Positions 50,570 to 62,155 of a stretch of 64,000 nt of DNA are shown piece by piece. A program made the translations under genes and the position numbers. Source of the DNA: Lepeophtheirus salmonis (lineage: Eukaryota > Arthropoda > Copepoda > Siphonostomatoida > Caligidae); contig NC_052136.2 in NCBI RefSeq assembly GCF_016086655.4, positions 47,298,492 to 47,362,491 of the forward strand, in the 5' to 3' direction. The stretch's first letter is position 1; each line of letters opens with the position of its first letter. Below the pieces are notes generated by a model. The model was not told the origin of the DNA. It saw nothing but the letters and a program-made list of their open reading frames with translations, and made no database searches.

Positions 50570-51400
50570 AGGGTGGCAATTAAAGATTGTCTGGTTAGAA
50601 AAAGCAGTGTACTTCATTGACAAAAATGATGGAAAGGCGGCATATCCCCAATGAAGCCTCCTTTCTTCTTCATGAATTCCTTCGTCCTCCTCAACATGTC
50701 GGTAGCAAAATTCTCCAGGACTCTGAGATACAAAGTTTCCATATATATTTTACCTGTTTGATTAGCTTCTCCTTTGATGTCTAAGGAGGCAGACTGTTAC
50801 ACTTATCCATCATGATGCCCTACAGATTTACAATTGGATTCAAGTCTGGACTATTCCTAGGCCATTGGTCTTTCTCCCAAAAGCCAGGCAGATGCTTTGA
50901 AACCCACCTTTAAGTAGATTTGAAGCATGAGATAGAACATTATCCTATTCTGTGGTCCATTAAAAATCGTTTGCGAAATTTTTGAGCCAATGATTTGAAA
51001 GAAGCTTTCATCTGACCAGACAATACGTTTTCAGTCATATAGACTCCGTTTCTGCTTATCCTTGGCAAATTCAATCCTCTTTTTCTTTATTTGCTCTGTC
51101 AAAAAAGGGCATGGAAGCCCGCTTGTAGGCTTTAGCACCAACATATTTCTTTAAGTATTTTCTTTCAGTCTCTTTAGACACCTTGTAACCCTTCCCAGTC
51201 AGCCTAGCTTACAGTTTTTGCGTGGATTGGTATCAATGAGATGACTGGCTTGGCACTTAGGGAGATTCAAGTGGGGACGACCTGGAATTGGCTTGTCTTC
51301 TTGACTCTCTCCTCCCATGTGAGCAGTGAGTTCAGTAGCAACAGCTTGCAGGGGCGAGGCACCAAATAATTTCGCTACAACAGCTACTCTGACTTCCAAA
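50570..51400 (-). pseudogene. Tc1-type (DD34E group) transposase relic with internal deletion
   Basis: The minus strand begins near 51399 with RVAVVAKLFGASPLQAVATE (HTH) and HMGGESQEDKPIPGRPHLNL, the linker with a GRPR-like box. It continues with KRIEFAKDKQKRSLYD and RIVWSDESFFQIIGS (~50980-51060), where SDES carries the first catalytic Asp. After a deletion that removes the second Asp (DGAPAH box), WVSKHLPGFWEKDQWP and RNSPDLNPIVNL (~50830-50905) follow. In Tc1 enzymes this last motif is SPDLNPIENLW with the catalytic Glu; here that residue is Val. The C-terminus reads LENFATDMLRRTKEFMKKKG near 50660. Stops occur throughout. The low end gggtggcaattaaagattgt (50571) looks like a Tc1 terminus, but its partner beyond 51400 is not found. 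Confidence 0.85.
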
Positions 51401-51419
51401 TGTGGATAAATACCTATGG

Positions 51420-52230
51420 AAAAAGGTAAATATGGGAAGAAATTATCACTTTTTTCAGTAGAAGTAACAACACTGACACAACTTTTTCAAATAATTTCTT
51501 GACGATAATTTAATTTAAACAATACTACAACAACAATTTCTTTCAATCATTTGGGATTAACAAGAACAGATCAAGTAATAAATGAAAAAAAGCAGAAAAT
51601 TGGAAGCAGAAAATCTTTAATTCAATTACATCAACATCCATTTGTATTACTATTGAACTTATTAACAACTACAATCATTCCACGTTGACCAATTAACATC
51701 TTGTATTTAATGTATGTACCTATATTTTATTTGAACTTTGGACATTTGGATGATCTAATGTACGACAGAATTCTTATTAATCAATAATTATTGCTATTAG
51801 TTAATATATCAAAAATACAATAGAAAAATGATAATCATCATCAAAAGTGAATTATTATATAATTAAAGTAGTTCATAACATTTGTTGATTGTAATTTATA
51901 ACACCCGATTGAATATCATCTTAAATTTTACACTTCATATAAGTAAAAATATGAAGTGTATATTTTGAAATTTTGTACTAGATTCGGCTGGGTTAAACAA
52001 TTTATATAGTTGATACCAAAAAATAAGATAAATAAAATACTGAACATTTGGTGAAGATAATACAAAAATTGAAAATTCTATCTCTGTATTCGATACATTT
52101 ACGGTGTAATTAAACATCAAAGTTGAACTCAAATACCAATAAATGTATGGGAACTCACTAGCGACCAAATGTTAAAATCAGGACTCCACCTACAATTTAC
52201 TAAACTGTAAGGGTCTGTATCATTTTTTAG
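51420..52230. other. AT-rich non-coding sequence
   Basis: No genes or bounded repeats recognised. Confidence 0.5.
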
Positions 52231-52232
52231 CT

Positions 52233-52370
52233 CGGAAAAGTAGATTTCCTTTACTAGGCTGTTGACATTTTTATTTAATTCCTGAAATGATAACTTTCTT
52301 TTTCTAATTGCGAATCGGAAAAGTAGATTTGTCTACTTTACTAGGCTGTTGACATTTTTATTTAATTTTA
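52233..52370. repeat. Near-tandem duplication, period ~83 bp
   Basis: cggaaaagtagattt...ttactaggctgttgacat, then ttttatttaatt, occurs at 52233-52282 and again at 52316-52370. The second copy has five extra bases (gtcta). The high identity implies a recent local duplication. Confidence 0.85.
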
Positions 52371-52813
52371 TTTAATATCACAGCTGTTTTAGCAGATCTA
52401 AAAACACGTCATAACATCTAACATTGATAATAAGAAAAAGTTAAGTGAGGATGTTAAGTCTTTCGCATAGAAGGGACACTGGTATCCCGTATATTCATTC
52501 ATTCGTCCTTGCTTAATTTTCATAATATTTAAGATATTTTTAAATTATTAGAAAAAGTAGTAGTAGATCTCTAAAAAATTTTAAAAATCTTTTATCATAG
52601 GACTTAATATTCTTCTTAAATAAGTCTTTAAACTATGTCATTTTTTGGAATTCCTTAAAATAACATTTTACCTGTCATATGCTTTACATGTATAAATAAT
52701 TTAAACTCTTTTATTTATTGCATAATGTTCTATAGTATAACGAATAATTGTTGAAAATATTCCTATGTTTTGATGAGAAATGCAAATGTTATGACAATTT
52801 AAATTTACTAGAA
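52371..52813. other. AT-rich non-coding sequence
   Basis: Nothing assigned. It may include the outer left flank of the piggyBac-derived element. Confidence 0.4.
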
Positions 52814-53974
52814 CATTGGTCTCCCTCTGGGTTTGAACGTATTTTTTTTAGTAGATTTTAAAATTTATTCAGGATGAGACATGTATCTTTGGTTTTTAGT
52901 TGTTTTGGAGTATTCATATTAAAGTATTCTTAATTAGTAGACAGATTAGCAAGTAATGCATGTGCATAAAAATATTTTTATACATACTTTACTATTGAAT
53001 GTAGAGTTGTACATAAATGAAAAATCAAGAATAAGATATTATAACCTTTTAAGAAGCACTATTAGTAGCCAAATTTATAGCATTTTAGACGAAGCAGACA
53101 GTGTTAATAAAGAAGACATAACTAATACATTATATGATTCTAATACTTAAGTTATAGATGATGAAGAGGTTACTACAAAAATGAATCCATAAGATGTTTC
53201 ATTGACTCCTAAAGCCAAAATTCACGAGGTTATTACGATACTCCGAAATTTTTACTTTGATGATAATCTCAATGATGATTAGAGTGATAAAACATATAAA
53301 TTCAGAATCACTGATTATCCATCTGAACGGAACGTTTACAAAGATTTGTCTTACAATTGTTAAGCTCTAAAACAAAGGAATAGGGGAGTCGATGCCATGG
53401 ATCAAATAACTCTTTCATACCAATGAGGTTCAGTCTTCAACACAATTTTATTTAAGAATCTTCTAGATATAGTATTCAATATCGTTTATAATATTAAATA
53501 TCCAAATAAATTATCGCTTCTTGACTTTAAAGTTGTAATTGACAAGATTTAGATAAAATATCGTGAAGGGCTTAAGAGGGCAACCCAATCGACTAGACCA
53601 ACGAAAAAAATTATATCTATTATAATGAACAATCATAGTTGACATTTATTGGAGTTTGAACAAAAAAGAAAAATATGTGGCTACTGTGCAAGCAAAAATA
53701 TAGAAAATCGAACATAGGTCATTTGTATGGCTTTCAATCTTGCTTTATACTTGGTAACATATAGAAATTGCTTCGTTGTGTTTCACATGTTAATTAAATT
53801 ATTAAATTAATTTTAATCAATGTGGCATGGTAGAATTATTACATAATTGAATTATACATAAAAAGTATATCAAAATAATTAAAAAATGTTAAGAATTCAA
53901 CTCAATTGCGTAACTTTAGTATTTTGTTTATATATAATAAAAAATTACCGTTCACACCCAGAGGGACACCAGTG
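52814..53974 (+). mobile_element. piggyBac-derived element with inverted terminal/subterminal repeats
   Basis: cattggtctccctctgggtt, then tgaacg (52814-52839), is inverted at 53949-53974 with three mismatches in 26 bases. Weaker T-rich pairing continues inward. The enclosed sequence carries piggyBac transposase remnants. These repeats may be subterminal rather than the very ends: 53974 is not next to TTAA, while GGGTTAA at 54118-54124, read inward on the minus strand, gives TTAACCCTTTC, which has the form of a piggyBac terminus and target site. A matching left end is not evident. Confidence 0.75.
52990..53800 (+). pseudogene. piggyBac transposase relic lacking the catalytic core
   Basis: The N-terminal piece reads SQIYSILDEADSVNKEDITN (53070-53125) and continues as an acidic stretch, typical of piggyBac N-termini. 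After RNFYFDDNL (53245-53275) the sequence jumps to the C-terminal domain: RGVDAMDQITLSYQ (53384-53425), matching the GVD..DQ motif; NLLDIVFNIVYNIKYPNKLS (53455-53515); LLDFKVVIDKI; and KRKICGYCASKNIENRT (53668-53715) with the first CxxC of the terminal zinc-binding domain. The three-Asp catalytic region between is missing, so about 300 or more codons are deleted. Stops also interrupt. Being inside inverted repeats, it may have spread as a non-autonomous derivative before decay. Confidence 0.8.
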
Positions 53975-55210
53975 GCTCATCAAATTCTGGCGAACCTATT
54001 GAAGTTACAAACAAAATTAATTCTAATTAGCTCTAACCAAATATCAAATGATCAAATATATCAAGAACTGACTATAATTATATTTGATTTTCCTTTCAAT
54101 TCCTTGTGGGTCTGAAAGGGTTAATGGGGAATGATAGCTGTAGCAGGATATCATCCAACTAGTCTGAGCAAAAAAAAATTAATAATAGGGGAAGATAATG
54201 TGAGGACAAGCTATTAGGTTGTCATAACCTTTCCTAAGATGTTCATCCACTTGATGATTCCTTCAAGCAGCATGTTTATAGGAAGAACAATAGATAATGT
54301 CATAAAAGTGAGGATTTAAAATAAACAGATGTTAAACAGGTCAAGATTGAATGGCTGGCCCTATGACTCTTTTCATAAGAGCATTACTGTCATAGTAACA
54401 ACAGATGGTACAGTATGGAAATATTAATAGCTGATAGTTTTGGTGATTCTTTGGTATAGAATAATATTTTTCTAACAAAAAGGAATAATATATAAAGCAT
54501 ACATGTATAATGTGCAAACTTTGTAAATTTTTAATTTCTACCCTGTATATATTAAAAAATGTGCCCTCTGAATCCTCCCATAATATATTAAGTACTCTTT
54601 TTTAGACAAGGTCTTTTATTACATTACGTGGTATGAAATTTCATTATTACAGTCTTTATCAAAAACAAAATGTTTCATAGATTTTCCAAACCCATTAAGA
54701 GATGGTAGGTAGGTTGCAATTAGCATAAGCAAAAAGCTATATTTTTTTACACACATAAATTTGATGTCAAGATGCAAAAAAAAAAGAAGAAAAATGAAGG
54801 AACAAAACCTTGGAATAATAAAAAAAAATGAAAAACGGTTTTTGGAATGCAATAATTTTATTCATGGGATTATAATGTTCATGTTTGTATGTACATTTAT
54901 TTGTGTTTTGAAAATGAAGTACTATTACTAAGATTTATTTTGTTTTAGATAAACTGCATTTTAAGAATTATGAGACGGTTCGTTATTGTAATTTGTATTC
55001 TTGTATCATACATAGTTATGTTATTTATGAAATTTCTAATATTGTTCATTAGGGAAACAAAGTTTGAAATATAAGATTCTTAAATACAGATGATGATTTA
55101 CGTAGTGATGTTTTTAAGACCACCAAACCGAAATCAAGGCAAGAACAATACATTAAGGGATGAAACCCAAAAGGAAAAAAAATCATCAAATATTTTTATA
55201 GAAGGTAAAT
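53975..55210. other. AT-rich non-coding sequence
   Basis: No genes recognised. The first 150 bases may be the outer right part of the piggyBac-derived element. Confidence 0.45.
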
Positions 55211-55214
55211 ATTT

Positions 55215-55770
55215 TACAGGATGACCATAATTACTGTAAAGTGAATAACTTACGTATATAACTTTCTTATTTGTATCATTATATGCCTAAAATTTTACAC
55301 GAATACTACTGACTATCTTACAAATTAGTGAAAAAAAAACTTATTTAAAATTCTCTCTTTTTGCCAAAATTACTGCCTTGAGTCTGTTTAGGAAGAAATA
55401 ACAGCAAACACAGTCCCATTCTCGAATTAGGGAGGCTTTCAGTGCGTCCAAATTTGGATGAGGTTTCTTGTAGGCACTGTCTCGCAATATGAACATTATT
55501 CCTAAATCCATGGGGTTAGAATCCAGACTGGATGGAGACCAAAAGTTAGGAAGATGAGTCTGAAACTACCCTTGCGTCATATTGGGCGTATGAGAAGGAA
55601 TACCATATTGTTGCAAGATTTAAGTCTCTTTTTTGAAGCATAAATTGGCACATAGATGAAAACCTTTTTCCATGATGGGCTTTCGTAATTGAAGCTGTAA
55701 ATATTGACTCCAGAAAGTACCAAGACTAAAAGTGCCTTAGCAGATCTAACGACAGTTTTCTCAGACCATC
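55215..55770 (-). pseudogene. Tc1/mariner transposase relic, same family as 15.66 and 26.17 kb
   Basis: The low-coordinate end aggatgaccataattactgt, then aaagtgaataa (55215-55247), is a diverged family terminus. The minus strand has a continuous readable block (~55365-55560): HLPNFWSPSSLDSNPMDLGI, then AYKKPHPNLDALKASLIREW, then FLNRLKAVILAKRE. This fits the FW.PSSPDLNPMDFGIW catalytic box and the C-terminal helices; the family's third acidic residue (the Asp of MDF) is retained in PMDL. Decayed sequence continues to ~55770. The N-terminal half and the second terminal repeat are not recognised. Confidence 0.8.
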
Positions 55771-55774
55771 ACTG

Positions 55775-56045
55775 ACTGTGGGTTTTGCATCCAATAGATA
55801 GTATGGCACATATCAAATCATTATGTAGCTACACCCCAATCATATTGAGAGTTAGAATAAGCCTCAACAGAAAAAACCTTTTTTTAGTACTAAAAATAAT
55901 TTTATGACTCTTTTTTCTTTGGGTTTTATTGATAAATCAGAATTACGTTGTTTTTCGCAATATTGAGGCTGCTAATTACTCTGTAAGGAAAAAAGATTAA
56001 TTTTTGTGCGATATTAGTTGTTAATTTATTTAAAGCTTTTGGTTC
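55775..56045. other. AT-rich non-coding spacer
   Basis: Nothing assigned. Confidence 0.4.
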
Positions 56046-56049
56046 GATT

Positions 56050-57750
56050 TCTCATCGGCAAATTCATAGAGCAGTCAGGGTTTTGGTTCCAAAGCGGGAT
56101 TTTAATCCAGTTCGGTACTACTATTTTATGTCACGTCAACAAATGATGGAGTGGAGAGTAAACCAGTTCAATTGGATAAAAGCTGTAGGCAGGGATGCCC
56201 TTCTGCTCCATTTAATTTCATTGCTACGTTTGAAGAGCTTGTAGTAGAGATATCAAATGGATGTTTGGTATGTTTTGTGGAGATAGCATCTCATTGACTT
56301 ATATGCTGATGATGTTACTATGACAGTGGAAGCAAGTTCAGAGGCTCAAGAGGCTGGAAGTATTACTAATTTTTTTGTTGTAAAATTGAGGAAGAGGTCC
56401 GGTCTGGAGTTGAATTGGAGTAAAACTGCTATTAGCTCTATCAGTTCATGGAACCCCTGCTCAAGAGATCAAAAATGGGAATTGCAATATAAAAAAGAAA
56501 TTGATATATAGGGATCACATGGAAGAGTAGTGTTATCCACGAAACTAAACTGGAAACAAGATAAGTCAACAGTAGATCAAAAAATAAACCTGTGGAGGAG
56601 GTTAAATATACAAAAAAAATAAACCTTTTACAATATTCGTGTTATTCCTGCAGTAATTTATAAATCTACAGCAAGTCCTTAAGTTTCAAAAAAGCGAGGA
56701 AGAGGTATGGCTTGGTAGACGTTTCTTTAAAAACTACATCAAGGTCATAAAAAGACAAAAATCTTATTTGGGGGGAGGCATAGCCCATTTATTAATTATC
56801 CATACGCGAATATACGGAATTTTTTTTTAGGCATGTAGTGCGACTCAACAAGTTATCTAGAATAATGATACTGTCTTTAATGACGACACAACAGTAGATA
56901 TTGTTCGGATAAATCTGAGTGATAAGTTTTTTTTTAGGAAATTAAAGGATCCATCTATTATGGAAGAACATGCTATTAGCAACAGTATTTTAGCTAGACA
57001 CGATATTCACTCCTCAGAGAGATTCAAGTTTCCTCTTTAGAGGACTTCAGGTTTCTTTATCATGCCCTTGCTATTTGGAAATGGTAATGCCTAATTTTGA
57101 AGGTGAGACGGATATACCATGTGAACTACATAGAAAACGATTGAGTCTCCCTGAAAAAAAGGAAGAGTAATATCAAGTCATCGTTTAGCGGAATAAATGA
57201 TGGAAAATATTCACTGTTCAGTTATAGACTTCCGCTAATTTTATTTTTTTCTCGAGGCCTTGTAATGATTGTGGTAAGATATTCAATGACACAGTCCATG
57301 CTTTTCAGATTGTCTGTCTTTAACCTTTCTAAAGCAATTTGTAAAATTAAATGTAAAAGGTTTAATGGGTGGAGATGAGAAGTTGTAGAAGGCGATTTTT
57401 TAGTTTGGACTTTCGCGAAGGAAATAAGGTGCTTCACTCGAAACCAAAGCAATTGGTTTGGCTCTCCTAAACTGAAAAGCTATTATTGTGAGCAGGCTGA
57501 CGTCATATGAGCCGATTGTTGTGGGAGAAGTGATAGGTATAATTTTGGCTGCATCTGCGAGATATGTGGCTTTATAGCTGAAAATTCCAAACATAGGAAC
57601 AGATACATGGCCCACAGGATCAGAAGTGATCAAGTTTATTCAAACTATGGGATCCAACAAAGAAAAAGTTTTTAAGAGACTTATCAAAAATTTACAAAAG
57701 GCTTGTCATAGTATCATATTTTATCGTTTTAATTTTATGTATTGCACATA
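56050..57750 (+). pseudogene. LINE reverse transcriptase relic, second family
   Basis: Plus-strand frames, with shifts, read CRQGCPSAPFNFIATFEELV (~56190-56240), matching RT motif 4 (RQGCPLSPLLF). YADDVTMTVEASSEAQ (56302-56349) holds the catalytic YADD. SGLELNWSKTA (56405-56437) is the motif-6/thumb segment seen in many LINEs. Further on, a C-terminal domain is suggested by RPCNDCGKIFNDTVHAFQIV (57255-57315), followed by Cys, a CxxC...H...C arrangement like the zinc knuckle of LINE ORF2. After it comes a long readable stretch (GIILAASARYVAL, TWPTGSEVIKFIQTMG) to about 57700. The endonuclease and the first RT motifs are missing or unreadable, so the copy is 5'-truncated. It differs in sequence from the LINE at 58.4-60.3 kb. 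Minus-strand open frames at 57222-57633 are shadows. Confidence 0.75.
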
Positions 57751-57754
57751 ATTT

Positions 57755-58355
57755 GGATATTTTAGTTAGTTCTCGTAAATATGTTCAGCACGTATATTTA
57801 TAGTAGATATGGTTCAACTCCGAGGTACTAAATTAAAACTAATAATTGCCCTGCCCTTTATTATTATTATATTTATATTATCGTTTTTGTTTATTTATAT
57901 ATTAATATGAGGAAACCGAAAAAAACAAAAACAATTACCAAACTGCCGCTGTGTAATTGACACACATTTCGAATTATTCCGTATATTCATTTTCCTTAGT
58001 ATTTTTCAGCTTATGTAACCTAGTAAGCCTTTTCTTTTTTACTGTTTAGTATTATTGGATATGTACTTTAATAACTCACTCATATATACCCTGTAAACAA
58101 TTTCTTGGTATATAGCAAGTTACATACTGGTAGAGAGCAGATCAATGTCGGCTATGCATTAGAATATTTGTACAACACTATTAGGTCATTAGTTGACTCA
58201 TATTTTTGCATAATTGTCACTAAATTGTTAGTGTTTTGAGTCTAAAATGATCAAATTAATCAAGAATATATAACTTTGTATATATTTAATGTGAAAGAAA
58301 ATAATGTTACTAATTATTTTATTTTATTGATTACTTTTAAAATCATACCAAGAAT
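57755..58355. other. AT-rich non-coding spacer between two LINE relics
   Basis: No coding similarity. It does not look like the endonuclease region of the downstream LINE. Confidence 0.45.
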
Positions 58356-58359
58356 AACA

Positions 58360-60345
58360 AATCTTGAAAATGACAACGAAATACAATGTCAAAACAAGAT
58401 GCGAAGTCATGTATGAAGTAAAAAGATACTATCAAAGATTAAAGCAATATGCAGATAGACTGGAGCCCGAGAAGCCACCACTAGGAATAGGAAAATTGAT
58501 ATCATTGAAAATATTAACAAAGAAGACATTTCAGATTGTGAAATGAAATTTAAACTGGATCAAATCTTCCGAGATTCAGAACTAGCATTTAGAATCAGAT
58601 TAAAAATGAACAACTTTGAAGACTTAATCAAGACTACAATGTGGTGTGATGGAGAGAAAAAGAAACAAAGGCAAGGGTTCGTCAATCATGCTAGCAAGTG
58701 GAGAAATATCTGAGAATTCTACAGAAATATGTAAAGAAATAAAAACCTTCTTCTCCGAGCTGTATCAATGCTTCGATTGTACAGTACTTAAGAAACTTTC
58801 CAGATGTACCCAGTGATCTGCATACTTCTGCGAAGAACCGAGATGTAATGCAGAACCGTAAATTCACAGTTCCCCTGATGATAATAATTTCATCGAGAAA
58901 CATTTAACAATCCAAGAAATCATAACTACTGTGAGAGAAAACTCTAAATCTAATAAAATTCCTGGACCATCTGGTTTTGGTTTTGAATTTTAGAAAAAAA
59001 TATATACTTTATATGGCTCCTATTTTATTAAAATTTAAAAAAAGATAATGAGCGTCGGATATTTTCCTGAATATGCATCTGATGGAAATATCATACTGAT
59101 TCCAAAAAAAAATAAAGATGCAAAATTTATAAAAAAATTTGAGGCCTCTCACTATGCAAAACTGTATCTACAAGATTTTTACATACATAATTTTAAATCG
59201 CATAAGCAAAGTCTGGGATAAAATTATAAATGAATGTCAGAATGGCTCCTTAAAACTTAAGCTTAAACTGCATTCCTTTCACTCTACATAAGTGCATAGA
59301 AAGTGACCAAGAGCTGACGTTTATGGCTCTGGATTTCGCTAAGCCCTATGAACTTGACCACACGAATATTATCAAAACGCTCTAAAAAAAGGGTATTGAA
59401 GACTATATCAATCGAATTGTCGATGTAACCTTAGCAAAAAACAAAAAAGCCATAAGTTATTGAAACAAGTGCAGTTATTTTGAGAATAAAGGGGGCGTCG
59501 GCCAAGGAGATCCACTCTCTTCAACAATTTTCATCATATGCTTAGACAAACTTATTCGTGATGTTCACTCGGAAGCCACGATAAAAGGACTTCAACTATC
59601 TGACATAACTTTAATATGTCTGTGCTATGCAGACGACCTAACTATGGTGTTTTCAGGAAGTCTTATCAAAACTTTAAAATCAATTAAAACTAAATGTTAT
59701 AACTAAACGTATTCTTAAAAGTTTTTCCGACAAATCTGGTAGTTTTGTGAATGAAGAGAAAATAGAACTTTTATGTCCTTATGGTCCCTAATATCCAAAA
59801 AGTGGCCACAATTTAGTTTTGAAAAATCCTCAAATTATTAAGATCATAGGTTGGCCCTGATACTATGTTAGTGAATTATAAAGAAACCATCTCAATGATA
59901 AAAATAGCTTTAAACCACTACTCCTTCCTAAATGTATGCATATGGGATATAATAAGTGTATGGAACACATACATTGTGCCCAAAATCACCAACTTTTTAC
60001 GAATATCTCCATTCTGTCGAAATATAGCTACTGACATTAATGTAATTGAAGATTATTTTCTTAAAATCTTAAGAAAAAAAATTTATCAACTGAAAGAATG
60101 CACAATCCAATAAAATAGGGTGGCTTAATCGTGATATAATTTGCTTTATTTTGGTAATGCCTCAACTATTATTGGATCAGAAAATTGTGGGACACATAAC
60201 ACTTTTGGAGTCTCCAATTGAACCAATTTCTAGTAACAAAAGGATTAAATACACCGAGTGCCCATACTTGAGTACTTCCAAAGTCTTTGAAAAAATTGGC
60301 GGATTCTTGGCTAGGCTCAAAGAATTTTGTAATGGGTCTTAGGAA
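58360..60345 (+). pseudogene. LINE ORF2 relic: linker, reverse transcriptase and C-terminal part
   Basis: Plus strand with many shifts and stops, but in the expected order. 58370-58540: charged linker after the endonuclease (YEVKRYYQRLKQYADRLEPE). 58680-58760: SGEISENSTEICKEIKTFFS, like the FF segment before the RT. 58900-58990: LTIQEIITTVRENSKSNKIP, then GPSGFGFEF (RT motif 1, NK.PGPDG). 59040-59115: GYFPEYASDGNIILIPKK (motif 2). 59325-59400: DFAKPYELDHTNIIK, motif 3 with the first catalytic Asp. 59475-59660: NKGGVGQGDPLSSTIF, then LCYADDLTMVFSGS (motifs 4 and 5, YADD at 59626-59637). 59720-59780: the thumb. 59865-60113: IWDIISVWNTYIVPKITNFL, like the post-RT conserved block. 60151-60342: a further open piece. 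The endonuclease is not present. Confidence 0.9.
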
Positions 60346-60870
60346 GTAATCAAAAAACTTGAAGTCTCCTTGGGATGGAAAATACCTCTGAAAAATTGTA
60401 TTATCTACAATTATACTGATGATTTTATATTGGAAGTAGCTGCAGATCAGATGGCTTTTTTCTTCTATAGGTAAGTCTTAGGACAGTTTTTACCAGAACA
60501 GCAACCGATATTTCCTTTTAGAATAAAGATCAGTATTTTTTCCACCTAGTACCTGAGAAAATGTCTAACACAACATACACTGACGCCTTTCATTGCTTAT
60601 TTAAGGCGTCAAAAAACCCCAAGAACTCCACTGCTCTTTAAGGTTTTCACTACAACTTGAGTAGTCAATTTTCTTGGATTATCACTCACCCATCTCTATA
60701 TAATCTTTGACAAATTAGACAGTTGCCATTGAGTCATATTTGGGCGTAATAACTGCCTATTAGGAAATTCCAGCACAAAGAAAGATTGCTATATTTCGCT
60801 TTTGTTGTTCTTGCAGCGTGGTAATAAACTCAAGTCTTTTGAATTTAATGCAAACAATAAGAAAAGTTTT
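60346..60870 (+). pseudogene. Probable 3' continuation of the LINE relic
   Basis: Plus-strand frames remain unusually open (ISLLLFLQRGNKLKSFEF near 60795-60850; TPFIAYLRRQKTPRT near 60580-60630) and base use is less AT-rich than after 60880, so the LINE ORF2 C-terminus probably extends here. No specific domain is recognised, and no poly-A tail or target-site duplication was found. Confidence 0.4.
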
Positions 60871-60879
60871 CAATGTTTA

Positions 60880-61705
60880 TAAAAAAGAAAAAATAATCAA
60901 GTTGTTATAGTATACACCAAGTTATTAAGTTTTATAAATTGTTTCAACTTTTTTTAGCAACCATTTATTTTTTGTTCAGCATTTGAATATAATTATATAG
61001 CTATTATTTTTTACTATAAATGACTATGAAAATAATACTTCCTCAAGATTTTACATATAATACACATTATCATGACTATCAATGAATCCAATATTTCTAA
61101 CTTATAGCCAAATAACTGCCTTATTTTTATTCTTGAATATGAGACCACAAACCATTATTTATTCCAAAGTAATTATGAATAAAAATTAGATTCTATGCAC
61201 GATTTTGAATAGACTTCTAATGTTCATACTTGGGAAACACCCATTGTTCAATGAAAATTAAATATCTAACTAATCCATGTTTTTCTCCTCAACGCGTAAT
61301 AAGAATTTCCATTAATATTATCTTTACTTAAGATCTGATATTTCATTATTTTAATGATCCATGATTGAAATATAATTTGTCAACAAAACTAACAATATAA
61401 ACGTTTATCTGATTATGGAATTGAACTAAGAAAGGAATGCGCACATGTATATTTAACAATAAACTGTATCTTTTTGTAGGACTCATAGTATTTTTAGTAT
61501 CTAATTTACCATGATGTCTACGGTCAATATATACAAACGATACGGAAAATTTATAATAGTTCTTTATAGATTCTGTAGAAGTATCAAATTCTTTGAATAC
61601 TAAATAAATCAATCAAAAACCAAAGCAAACCATAACTATTTTTCATGATTACATTATTTGACGAATCATCATCAACATTTATCAAACAAACTTTTGAGAC
61701 TAAAA
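60880..61705. other. AT-rich non-coding sequence
   Basis: Nothing assigned; the minus-strand 88-codon frame at 61346-61612 has no recognised similarity. Confidence 0.45.
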
Positions 61706-61716
61706 GAAAATATCAC
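61706..61716. repeat. Target-site duplication, 3' side of the RPS18 retrocopy
   Basis: gaaaatatcac here matches gaaaatcac at 62156-62164 apart from a 2-base indel. The two flank the retrocopy exactly at its A-tail and its presumed cap site. Confidence 0.6.
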
Positions 61717-62155
61717 TTTTTTATTGATGTTTAAAAATAACTTCTTCTTGGATACACAAACGTACTACCACGACAAACCAGTTCACTTGGTGTGTTGACC
61801 ACACCTAATTTTCTTAAGAGACACAAAATCATCAAGGGGATAGATAGACTCGTATTGCCTACTTTTGATGTTCTTGTGTAGATTTTTGAATCGATCAAAT
61901 GTTTTGTATTCTCTGAGATTTTGCATGATGGCCACAGTCTTCTCAACCTCATCTTCGTAGACTTCACCAACACTTTTGCTTTGGTCAATATCAGCTTTCT
62001 TGAGAAGGATATGAATGTATCATCGACCAATAGCCTTGATAGTATTCACGACGTATAAATTGTTACGCCTTCTATCAATTTTTGTACTCAAAACACGAAG
62101 AATGTGCTGTAACGTAGTTGTGATCCTCAAACTCATCTTCTCAAAGCGATCAAAG
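61717..62155 (-). pseudogene. RPS18: Processed retrocopy of ribosomal protein S18 (uS13) mRNA
   Basis: The minus strand from ATG at 62136 reads MSLRITTTLQHILRVLSTKI, then a stop-containing VNTIKAIGR*YIHILLKKAD. IDQSKSVGEVYEDEVEKTVA, then IMQNLREYKTFDRFKNL, KNIKSRQYESIY, LKKIR-GQHTK and finally VSKKK follow. This is colinear with animal RPS18, the small-subunit protein uS13. The usual length is about 152 residues. Here ~15 residues are missing between LKKIR and GQHTK, there are in-frame stops, and the normal terminal stop is lost. There are no introns. The 5' part (62155-62137) is a short CTTTGATCGC-type leader resembling a 5'-TOP start. After the coding end come AATAAA and a run of A. Flanking 9-11-bp direct repeats complete the hallmarks of LINE-mediated retrotransposition. 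The 99-codon frame at 61731-62030 is in a different frame and is not the gene. Confidence 0.95.

Noticed and set aside
54118..54124. GGGTTAA as a certain piggyBac right end
   Set aside because: It fits the expected form, but no matching left end was found, so it is kept only as a possibility within the piggyBac entry.
57222..57633. Two overlapping minus-strand frames (76 and 77 codons) as a small gene
   Set aside because: The plus strand there continues the LINE relic with a CxxC..H..C motif, so the minus frames are shadows.
61731..62030. 99-codon minus-strand open frame as a gene
   Set aside because: It is in a different frame from the RPS18 similarity running through the same bases; it is a shadow of the retrocopy.
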